Source of the DNA: Neoconidiobolus thromboides FSU 785
Taxonomy: Eukaryota; Entomophthoromycota; Entomophthoromycetes; Entomophthorales; Neoconidiobolaceae
Reading direction: 5' to 3'
NCBI GenBank assembly: GCA_025603075.1
Contig: MU626525.1
Location: 1 to 23,568, forward strand
Length of the DNA stretch: 23,568 nucleotides
Shown: positions 1 through 8,241 of the stretch, one piece after another
How positions within the stretch are numbered: the stretch's first letter is position 1
Layout: each line of letters starts with the position of its first letter
The notes under the pieces: model-generated
Databases searched by the model: none
Told to the model about the DNA's origin: nothing
What the model saw: only the letters and a program-made list of their open reading frames with translations
Position numbers and translations under genes: made by a program

Positions 1-237
1 AAGCCTTGAATTATTGTGTTCTAAAATTTGTTTTATACTCTGAAAAGTATAAATATCAAAACAAGAAGATAATATTCTTTGAGATGAAGCTAGAAATTCT
101 CATAGCAAATCAAACTAAGAGCGTGAGATTGATTGTCTCTAAACTCAAGAATACAACGGCTTAGACGATTATTATGCTATAATTAACCATGGGGCTGACA
201 GAGCAATATTTTACACTTTTCTATTTTTTCAAGTACT

Positions 238-345
238 ATTTGAGAGTGTTTTTTTTGACTTCATTATTTTTTCCATTTTTTAAGCGCCATTTAAGCGGAA
301 AATTTGTTAGTCAAATTCTTAAACACAAAAATACATCCCCCATAT
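238..345 (+). repeat. Foldback MITE-like repeat, copy 1
   Basis: One of seven related elements of about 105 bases. It reads GAGAGTGTTTTTTTTGACTT at the left and ends ACATCCCC near base 341. Family ends are imperfect inverted repeats (ATATGRGRGTGT-like at one end, ACATCCCCATA at the other). The centre is a near-palindrome built on AAGCGCYATTTAAGCGG, so a single strand can fold back on itself. The left end reads TATTTGAG rather than TATATGAG. No transposase is encoded. It is best described as a non-autonomous miniature inverted-repeat element. Plus here means the orientation with the GAGAGTG end first. Confidence 0.8.
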
Positions 346-528
346 TGTATATTTTTTTATGTTAGAGTAAAAAACAAAACCTATCACAAATCTATTTTTA
401 CCCCCGTATATAAGCATTTTTGAGCACTATTTTAATATATTTAAAATGTTTAATATTCATTTTGAATAAGAATAACCTATTATTTTTTTTCAAATGATGG
501 AAACCTTTTATTTTTCTTTGATAATAAT

Positions 529-631
529 AAGGGGATGTATTTTCGTGTTTAAGAATTTTGCTAACAAATTTTCCGCTCAAATAGCGCTTAAAAGATGGAA
601 AAGTGACGAAGCCAAAAAAGACATCCCTCAA
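529..631 (-). repeat. Foldback MITE-like repeat, copy 2
   Basis: Second copy, in the opposite orientation to copy 1. It starts GGGGATGTATTTTCGTG and ends GACATCCCTCA. It shares the AATTTTGCTAACAAATTTTC and GCGCTTAAAAGATGG blocks with the other copies. The outermost ATA of each end is lost or changed. With copy 1 it forms a large inverted pair spanning 238-631. Confidence 0.8.
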
Positions 632-901
632 GTAATGAAATAAAAAAAAACTCTTATATATAAATCTCTATTGAGTATGAAAAAATATATCACTTTAATA
701 CAGAAGTTAACAAATATAATATAGTTTAATAAAACCATGTAACTGTTATACAAAATGACTTTCACAAAAATAAATAAATATTTAACGTTTGTTCAAGCAT
801 GGATTACAAACTATGACAAATATTACTAGAAAAATTACATATTGTTTAAAATCAAAAATCCATATATAAATAATAATATATCAATTTATTGTGCATAACA
901 A

Positions 902-1360
902 TTATAAAAACAATTCTGGTTCATTTAATAAATGAAGTATGGAACCCAAATTTTTATCAAAATATTGATTCCTTGTTAGATTATCCATATCTCGATTGTT
1001 ATCCGATAAACTATTATTATTATTAATAGCACTTGAATATTGATTTACCCTCACTTCGATATCCTTTGCTATTGCGCGACTTTCATAGTTATGTAAATTA
1101 TAACATTGATGCCCAAATTTACAACAATTATTTAAATAAAATTTACAAATTTTTTTACTCTTTATACTCTGATACTCTGGCTGAAAGTTATTCCCTTTCA
1201 TAAATTCATGATTATATATATTTATTCTAGATGTGCTTTCTGTTACTAAAGGATGTTTAAACCAACATTGATTACCATATTGACAGCTTCCTTTTTCTAA
1301 ATAGTACTTGCATATGTTAGGGTCCTTCTTTTGATTCAATTCTTGCTGTAGAAAGCTCAT
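902..1360 (-). CDS. Small tandem CCCH zinc-finger protein
   Basis: A 152-residue, apparently intronless gene with an ATG at 1360-1358. Two CCCH zinc fingers are visible: C17-x8-C26-x5-C32-x3-H36 and C72-x7-C80-x5-C86-x3-H90. This spacing is typical of RNA-binding CCCH fingers (TTP/Nup42/makorin-like superfamily). Both fingers sit in a C-K-[YF]-Y-L context. The rest is low-complexity, with an asparagine run near residue 113 and a hydrophobic acidic tail (LLNEPELFL). There is no RING finger, FG repeat or other domain, so the family cannot be narrowed. A role in RNA binding or mRNA metabolism is inferred from the fingers alone. It lies head to head with the MAM33 gene, 378 bases apart, so the two may share a promoter region. 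Confidence 0.75.
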   Translation of the reverse strand: MSFLQQELNQKKDPNICKYYLEKGSCQYGNQCWFKHPLVTESTSRINIYNHEFMKGNNFQPEYQSIKSKKICKFYLNNCCKFGHQCYNLHNYESRAIAKDIEVRVNQYSSAINNNNSLSDNNRDMDNLTRNQYFDKNLGSILHLLNEPELFL

Positions 1361-1738
1361 GTTTGAATAATTAAAATTATAAAGTTCTTAGTGTTCTCTT
1401 TTTATTATAATTGTATAATGGTATAAGCATTTTTAATCGTATTTATATTATCCAATAATTAATTTTAGTTTGTGAGCATGCTCTTTGATTTATTAAAAAT
1501 AAAAATTGAAAAATGCCATTGAAAATAAGACTGAATTTTGACATCTAATCTCAAACTAAATTTTTTAATAAAATTCATTTTATTCCAAAGAACAAATAAA
1601 AACTCTCCTTTCAACCATGAATTCTCAACTAAGAATCAGAATCATTCATTAACCTCCCATAAAAATTAATAACGTAATAAAATAAGCTCATCATTTGCGA
1701 TTTTTTTTAATTTTATAAATCTATCATTAAAATATAAA
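1361..1738. promoter_or_regulatory. Shared divergent promoter region
   Basis: A 378-base AT-rich gap between the start codons of the minus-strand CCCH gene and the plus-strand MAM33 gene. Promoters of both must lie here. I see no single recognisable regulatory motif beyond A/T tracts, including a poly(T) run near 1700. The assignment rests on gene orientation only. Confidence 0.45.
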
Positions 1739-2777
1739 ATGTCCCGCTACGCTTTAAGATCTTTAACCAATTCCTTACGTCAGCTTAATGTCTCTAGTAA
1801 CAAAATGATGGTTACTAAATTTATGAGACCATCTATTATCAGCTGTAACAAAGCTTTCTCAACTTCATTAAATTTTAAATCAAGTTCTGGATTAGGTAAT
1901 TTCAATTAACTATTATTTATAAAGAAGATGGAGTGTATTAATAATAATTACTTTTATTTAGTTGATGCCGATTTATCTCATAAACTTAACGAAGAACTAA
2001 AATATGAGAAAGAAGAAGGAGATAGTGAAATTTCTGAAGAAATGAAAGCTTATATTGATAAAATGCCATTCAAAGTAAATTTGATTATTAGCTATTTAAA
2101 TAATTCAAATATTGATTAATTTTTAAAAGATTACTGATAAAAAAGGAGAAGACGAAATACATTTAACTCGCACTTTTGGTAATGAAACGTAAGTAAAAAT
2201 GTATTTTAATACTAGTAATTATTAATAAATATATCTAGTATCAACGTTATCTTCTCTATTAAGGATGTTGATGTTGCTGCTCCTGAACTTGATGCTGAAG
2301 AAGTAATTATAACTTATGTATTTTTGAATTTTATTGACTTATTTTTTATTTAGGGTGATGAAGAAAGTATCCCTAACCCACCAATTCATGCTACCATTGA
2401 TATTACTAAGGTAAAAAACCTATTACATTCTTTATAATTAGAATAGTGCTAATTAAATTTAGAGTGGTTCTGGAACCATTACCTTCAATACCGTTATTGA
2501 AGATGGTTATTTCAACATCGATTTAGTCACTTATTATAAAGACGATAAATTAGCCATTGAAGATGGAGCTGAAGCTGAATGGAAAAGACATGCTTTATAT
2601 GGTGGCCCAGTATTCAATGATCTTGAAGAAGATTTACAAATCTTATTTGAAAAATATTTAGAAGAAAGAGGTATTTCCACTGATCTTGCTTTATTTATTC
2701 CAAATTATATTCAATTCAAAGAACAAAAAGAATATATGAATTGGTTAGCTTCAGTTCATGATTTTGTCAAAGCTTAA
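1739..2777 (+). CDS. MAM33: Mitochondrial matrix acidic protein MAM33/p32 family
   Basis: Six exons join to a 254-residue protein: 1739-1895, 1962-2074, 2130-2188, 2239-2302, 2354-2410, 2463-2777. The five introns are 50-66 bases, and all start GTAA. The N terminus (MSRYALRSLTNSLRQL) is basic, rich in serine and free of acidic residues, as expected of a mitochondrial presequence, with a plausible cleavage area near AFSTS. The mature part shows family features: DLSHKLNEELKYE at its start, an acidic middle (DAEE, GDEES) and a C-terminal region with the EAEWKRHALYGGPVF, LEEDLQ and EERGI segments. Proteins of this family (yeast Mam33, human C1QBP/p32) form acidic doughnut-shaped trimers in the mitochondrial matrix and support respiration and mitochondrial translation. 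Intron 2 ends in AAAAG where every other intron here ends in TAG, but the reading frame and homology support it. The presence of this gene argues against an anaerobic fungus lacking mitochondria. Confidence 0.9.
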
Positions 2778-3190
2778 AAAAGAAAGGAGAAATAATAAAT
2801 AGAGCATATTGTGTAGAATTGACAGTCTTTTTGAATGTTTATGTATTTCTAATTTTTAATTTTTAATGATTTAACCCAATAACTTTACAATAACAATTTG
2901 TCCTTTTTTATATCCCTTTTAATTCTATTAATTCATTACCGGTATAATAATACAACAATTAACCAGATAAAGTATTTTCGAAATATTTTAATGTAAAAAA
3001 TGTAGTAATTTAATTAATCAGGGAGTTATTTTATTCAGGTTACTTTGATAGTAATAAATTTGAGTATTTTTATTAATATTGATCTATGGATTTATTAGAT
3101 GATAAAAGTTTTGTAATTTAACACTAGTTTTAATTACTTTAATAAATTTACATAGCCTATATTACTTAGAAACACTATATGCTTTTATAT

Positions 3191-3225
3191 AACATTTAGT
3201 GTTTAGTAATACACTAAAAAATGTT
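3191..3225. repeat. Short inverted repeat (hairpin)
   Basis: AACATTTAGTGT at 3191-3202 pairs with the sequence at 3211-3225 (reverse complement AACATTTTTTAGTGT), leaving a three-base bulge and an eight-base loop. It could be chance in such AT-rich DNA. No function can be assigned. Confidence 0.4.
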
Positions 3226-3466
3226 CTATCAATAATTTAAAAATTTAAACAGCATAGAATCAGTGTTCTAATTGGTCATAACAGCATCATAATTTTCTTC
3301 AACAAATTCTCAGTTAATTATAAAGCCGTTAAGTTTTAAATGGCTGACTTTTATTTGCTGCATAAAATGGGTGGCAACTAAATAATTGACCAGTTTTGGA
3401 ACAAAACAAAATATCGATCTTGAGATTTTATCTTACGCTTTATTTTCTTTATTCAATAACTTATAA

Positions 3467-3476
3467 TATATATAAA
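3467..3476 (+). promoter_or_regulatory. TATA-like element before the RasGEF gene
   Basis: TATATATAAA lies 36 bases before the chosen start codon of the RasGEF gene. In DNA this AT-rich such a match is weak evidence, and the close spacing would imply a very short leader. Confidence 0.2.
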
Positions 3477-3512
3477 GAAGCATTTTAATTAAAAAAATAA
3501 CGTTCATTGACT

Positions 3513-6500
3513 ATGAAATCGTTATCTTATAGTACGGAAACATTGGAATCCGTGAGGGCTTTATATGATTACTTTTCATCCGATGAAGCTTCTTTATCGT
3601 TTAAAAAAGGGGAGATAATCAAAGTATTAACTGAACTAGAATCCGGTTGGTGTCAAGGTGAAAAAAATGGGGAAAAAGGATGGTTTCCAAAAAATTTTGT
3701 TGAAAGAATTGATATTGATGATAACCAACGAGCTAGTTTTATGCAAAAATTAAATGGCCAAAATAGTAAGCAGAGTTTAAACTCAATGGATAATGGACAG
3801 GTAAAATAAATTTAGTTTAATAAATTTAATGAATTTAATTTATTATTTAGTTTGATCGAACTAAAAATTGGATAGCTCAAACTATTAAAAGTGAAACTAA
3901 TAATGGATATGAAAAAAGTATTGATAGTATTGAAACTAGTAGTTTAGAGATTAGTAATAAACCACAACAACCTCCAATAGCAAATATTGAAGATTGGCAA
4001 CCTACATCGCCATTTCAGAAACCACTAGAGAATCTAGATATTAATAATACTAATAATAATAATTCAATTATTATAGATAAAATATTACCTAGGTTTTGTC
4101 CACCTGGAAATACATTATCTGAGATTAATTCTTTACCTTTAAATTGGTGTAAAAAAATGACCGCTAATAATAAAATTTATTATTTTAATATGCTAACGGA
4201 TGAGAGTACTTGGAAACTACCAAATATTAATTCAGAAAAAAAGAAGGTAAATAAAATAACGATATTAATATTAAAAAATTAGATTTAAGTTATTATTATA
4301 AATACTAATAACATTTTTTATGTTTTTTAGTTTGAAAAAAGATATTCGATGATGAGTGAACATTCTATTATATCTACATTATCTGATATTACATGGATTA
4401 AATTAATACCAGCTAAAGCCCATCAAACATTATTATATTCATCTGATTTAAATAATGATAATTTGAATTGGGATGGGATTATAAGTAATATAGTTTGTAA
4501 TGTACATAAATTAATTTATACTATAAAAATGCATTCCAAAACCAAGTATTTAAAGAATGCTTCATTAATCGTAGAATCTATTCGAATAATGCTGCTTACT
4601 TCTGGAACAGCAGAAAGTGATTCACCAATATTTAAATCTCATCAATTACTTAAAGGTTATCATCGGTTAATACTACTATCTTTATGTGATTTGGTTTTAA
4701 TGGCAAAAGTAGCTTCAGGTATATGGCCACCACCTGATATGCAAAAAAGATTAGAAAATGAAGCTATTAATATATTGATGTTATCTAGACTATTTGTACA
4801 AGTAGCACAACAAGTTTCTATTAGTTCTAAAATGAAAATAGTTATACCACCAGCTGATCAAACTTATTTACGTCAACAGACTCGCTCTGCTTCTCAAAAT
4901 ATTAATTATCAAATCCATAAAGTAAAGCATTCCAACTCCTCTTATACTAAAGACAGAAGAAATCCAATTAATAATTATAGTTATAATTATAATGAATCTC
5001 GTAGAAGTAGTCATCAAGATATTGAAAGTGAAATTGGCGGGGATCAAAGTCAACAATCAAATACAGAAATATTAAAAAAATTTAATTCAGCTGCACAAAC
5101 AACTTTTAATGCTATTGAAGTATTATCCGAATGTCTTGAAAAAAATAATGATATCAGCCAACAATTAATCAACTTAATTCGAAGAGTAGTTGAAGAAGTT
5201 GGACACTTTGTTAAATTATTAGATCAATTTTCATTAGATAATGTTAGTAGTGAACATGTTGCTATGTTTAATGCCTATCGACAAACTTTATTTGATAATA
5301 TTAATTTATTAGTATTGGTAACAAAAACAATTACTGAAAATTATTCAAAGAATGGAACTGGATCTACAGATCAAATATTAAATAATACAACACGAATTGA
5401 AAAATCAATAAATCATTTATTAATTGCAATTAAATTTGTTTTAGAAGAAAAAGATTTGAAAGAATATAATGAATTACGTCGTAAATTAAACATATTCTCA
5501 ACCATATTAAATAAATCAATAGAAAAACAGACATTAATTGAATTATCTCCACCAATAAGAAGATGTTTCTCCCATTCTTCATTAACTTCATCTATAAATT
5601 CTAATTCTTTTAATTCTCAAACTCAAAAATATCCCATGTATAGTAATGTTAATTTAAAGTATTCAGAAAATGGGTTTGTATCTGGTTCAGATGATGAAAC
5701 AAATGATTCAATAATTAATGGAAGTAATAATAAAGGAGGAGATAATATGTCGCGTATTAATACTCGTCCATCTGATAAACTCAAGAAATTATTAGGTAAA
5801 GAAGTGCCTTTAATGAATAAAGGTCATGGTCCAAAAGATAGTTTAAATAATAAATCAATGGAAGAAAAACCTTGGTTTTTAGGTCATGATTATACTCCAG
5901 ATATGTTAGTATTTGAGAAGAGTAAAGTTAGAGGCGGCACTGCTGAAGGTTTAGTAGAATGTTTAACATTTCATGATAATTTTGGTAACTATTATTTTTT
6001 AATTATCATATTTATGTAATATGTTAACTTATTTTATTTTATTTTAGATCCTAATTTTATGGCTACATTTATGTTAACCTATCGTTCATTTGTTTCAACT
6101 TCTGAATTGTTTCGATTAATATTTAAACGATTTAATTTACCACCCCCACATAATTTATCACAGCCAGAATATGAAATTTGGTTTGAGAAGAAATTAAAAG
6201 TAATTCGAGTAAGAATATTTAATATATTAAAAACATGGGTAGAAAATTATTTTCAAGAAAGTGAAGATATGGAAGCATTAGAGGAATTAAAACAATATGT
6301 ATCAACAATAATGAAAGATATATTACCTCAACAAGCTATTCAGTTATTGAAGCACATTGAAAAAAGATTAGATCCAAAAACAGCTGAATTTAAAAAAATG
6401 GTAAAAAAATCATTAGAAGAGCCAATACCAATATTACCAAAAAATTATGACTCCTTTTTAGATATGGAACCTTTAGAAATTGCAAGGCAATTAACATTAA

Positions 6501-7436
6501 TTGATTCTCAATTATTCAATTTAATTAAACCAAATGAATGTTTAAACAAAGCTTGGAGTAGAAATGATGGAACTGCACCAAATGTTAAAAAAATGATTAA
6601 AATGTCGACACAAATTAGTAATTGGGTAGCTTTAACTATCTTATTTGAAGATAGTATACGTACTAGAGGTTTATATATTAAACATTTTATTGCTATTGCT
6701 GTTGTAAGTTTATATCATTATTTTATATCATTATTTTATATTATTATATATCACTATTTTATATTATTATATATTATTGTTTTTATTACTATATATTATT
6801 ATTTTATAATATTATATTAATCTCATATTAATTTTATATTGACTTTATTTATTAGCAATGTATGATGTTGCATAATTTTAATACGTTAATGTCTTTAATT
6901 GCTGGATTAAATAGTTCACCTATTCACCGACTTAAAAGAACATGGGAGGTAATTAATAATATAATTAAAACATGATAAATAATAATCATAATGATAATTT
7001 AATATTAATATAGAATGTAAGTTTACGAGCCAAAACGGATTTGGATGAAATTAAAAGAATCATGAATACAGAACGTAATTTTGCAGTTTACAGAGAACAA
7101 TTACATTCCATCAATCCACCATGTGTACCCTTTTTAGGTGTTTATTTAACTGACTTAACTTTTATTGCAGATGGCAACCCAGATTATATAGCTGATACTA
7201 AATTATTTAATTTTTTTAAACAAAGTAAATCCGCTGATTTGATTCGAGAAATTCAACAATATCAAAACTCTACTTATTATTTAAAATCGGTACCCAAATT
7301 ACAAGAATATTTGTTAAGTAAGATGGATTATGTAGTTACCGAGGCACAGCTTTATGATAGGTCCGTAATTCTTGAACCTAAAGAAAGAGAAGAAGAAAAA
7401 ATTGCTAGACTTCTTCATGAATCTGGATTTCTTTAA
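3513..7436 (+). CDS. SH3-WW-RasGEF protein, CDC25-type Ras exchange factor
   Basis: Six exons give about 1169 residues: 3513-3800, 3851-4246, 4331-5984, 6048-6703, 6856-6948, 7014-7436. An SH3 domain lies at about 14-66 (ALYDY at 16-20, GW at 45-46, GWFPKNFVE at 56-64). A WW domain lies at 191-221 (LPLNW, YYFN, STWKLP; signature tryptophans 195 and 217, proline 220). A long helical and asparagine-rich middle follows. RasGEF_N starts near 762 (GGTAEGLVE, then DPNFMATFMLTYRSF across the exon 3/4 junction). The catalytic CDC25 domain runs about 917-1150 (LDMEPLEIARQL, LNSSPIHRLKRTW at 1016-1028, PPCVPFLGVYLTDL at 1064-1077). The family loads GTP onto Ras at the plasma membrane, upstream of cAMP or MAPK signalling. 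SH3 and WW modules bind proline-rich partners. The first ATG is at 3513; the in-frame TTG at 3507 is not used. Intron 4 is unusually long. Confidence 0.9.
6704..6855 (+). other. Expanded AT-repeat intron in the RasGEF gene
   Basis: Intron 4 of the RasGEF gene is 152 bases, over twice the usual size here. It begins GTAAGT and ends ATTAG. Its body is a degenerate array of TATATCATTATTT- and TATTATTATAT-like units. The RasGEF frame stays open for 39 codons into it, encoding only Y, I, F and L-rich sequence. Retention would therefore cut the catalytic domain and add a hydrophobic tail. Splicing as proposed restores a standard RasGEF sequence (HFIAIAV joined to QCMMLHNFNTL). Confidence 0.8.
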
Positions 7437-7572
7437 AGGAAAAGAAAATATAGTGGTCATGTATTGATGATCCCAATTTCTCTACTTTTAAAGTTTTTAG
7501 TTAATGGCAAAGAAAATAGGGAGTTTTATGAAATTATATTTTTTCAATAATATAGCATTTTATTTTTTTATC

Positions 7573-7678
7573 ATATGGAAGTGTTTTTTTCAGCTTCATT
7601 ATTTTTTCCATTTTTTAAGCACTATTTAGGCGGAAAATTTGTTAGTAAAATTCTTAAATACAAAATACATTCCCATAT
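7573..7678 (+). repeat. Foldback MITE-like repeat, copy 3
   Basis: It starts ATATGGAAGTGTTTTTTTCA and ends ACATTCCCATAT, with both terminal ATAT/ATAT parts intact. The core reads AAGCACTATTTAGGCGG, diverged from the consensus AAGCGCTATTTAAGCGG. It lies 136 bases after the RasGEF stop codon, so it may fall within that transcript's 3' untranslated region. Confidence 0.8.
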
Positions 7679-7929
7679 CTTACTTTTATTTTAGATTTCA
7701 ATTCAATTAGTTTATTTAAAATTAATTGATTGTTTCATTAGCTTAAATTTATATTTAAATTAAAACGCAATGCACTTATTAAAAATCAAAGTTTATTTTA
7801 AAAAATATAAATAAGCTTATTATTTATTTATGAGGTTAATTTGTGGATGCATCAATTATAAAAAAGCTTCTATTAATTTGTTTTAAAGTTAAATTTAAGT
7901 TCGGATAGTTTTATAGTTATTTTAAATTA

Positions 7930-8042
7930 TTTTTAATATAGATAAATTTATGCTGGGATTTTTTATTTATTATGATTGTATTTTGACTTTTAAAACTGCA
8001 TAAAAAACCCAGCATAAATATACCTCTATATCTATATTTTAA
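7930..8042. repeat. Long inverted repeat, about 110 bases
   Basis: The left arm 7946-7966 (ATTTATGCTGGGATTTTTTA, then T) is matched by the reverse complement of 8000-8019 (ATTTATGCTGGGTTTTTTAT), differing by one A. Weaker pairing extends outward through AATATAGATA near 7935 and TATCTATATT near 8030, with extra bases in the right arm. The loop is about 33 bases. It is unrelated in sequence to the seven-copy foldback family. It may be a second miniature element or a transcript-end hairpin between two converging genes. Confidence 0.7.
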
Positions 8043-8241
8043 CAATAGAAGTTACTATTTAATTTTATAATAGATAGTTTAAATTTAGTATTTTAAAACT
8101 AGTAAAAATTATATATTTAATTTTAATAAAATTTATAAAAAACACTATGTTATTCATTTCAAAATTTATTATTATAAAAAAAAAGAAAGTTTAAAATTCT
8201 TTTAACACAAAAGATTTTTAAAAACATCTGACTCCTATCAA

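Larger units (their letters stand above)
1..901. other. Intergenic region, no gene recognised
   Basis: AT-rich DNA at the left edge of the window. It contains two copies of the short foldback repeat (listed separately) in opposite orientation, with about 180 bases of AT-rich sequence between them. Bases 84-164 carry a 26-codon open stretch starting with ATG, but it has no recognisable motif and no convincing continuation, so it is not called as a gene. Bases 632-901 lie just downstream of the minus-strand zinc-finger gene and should hold its 3' untranslated region. Confidence 0.6.
2778..3512. other. Intergenic region between MAM33 and the RasGEF gene
   Basis: About 735 bases of AT-rich DNA with no credible open reading frame. 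It should hold the MAM33 3' end and the promoter of the RasGEF gene. The only structure noted is a small hairpin at 3191-3225 and a TATA-like stretch at 3467-3476, both listed separately. Confidence 0.6.
7437..8241. other. Convergent intergenic spacer with two repeat elements
   Basis: About 805 bases between the stop codons of the plus-strand RasGEF gene and the minus-strand copper ATPase gene. No gene is seen. It holds foldback copy 3 and an unrelated long inverted repeat (both listed). Both genes must form their 3' ends here, and A/T-rich polyadenylation-like sequence is plentiful. Confidence 0.65.

Noticed and set aside
84-164. 26-codon open stretch starting ATGAAGCTAGAA
   Set aside because: Too short, no motif, and no plausible intron donor of the GTAA type to extend it.
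398-631. 77-codon minus-strand open frame
   Set aside because: Its first 35 codons are foldback copy 2 itself and the rest is low-complexity spacer. No independent gene evidence.
4868-5056. 62-codon minus-strand open frame
   Set aside because: Antisense shadow of RasGEF exon 3.
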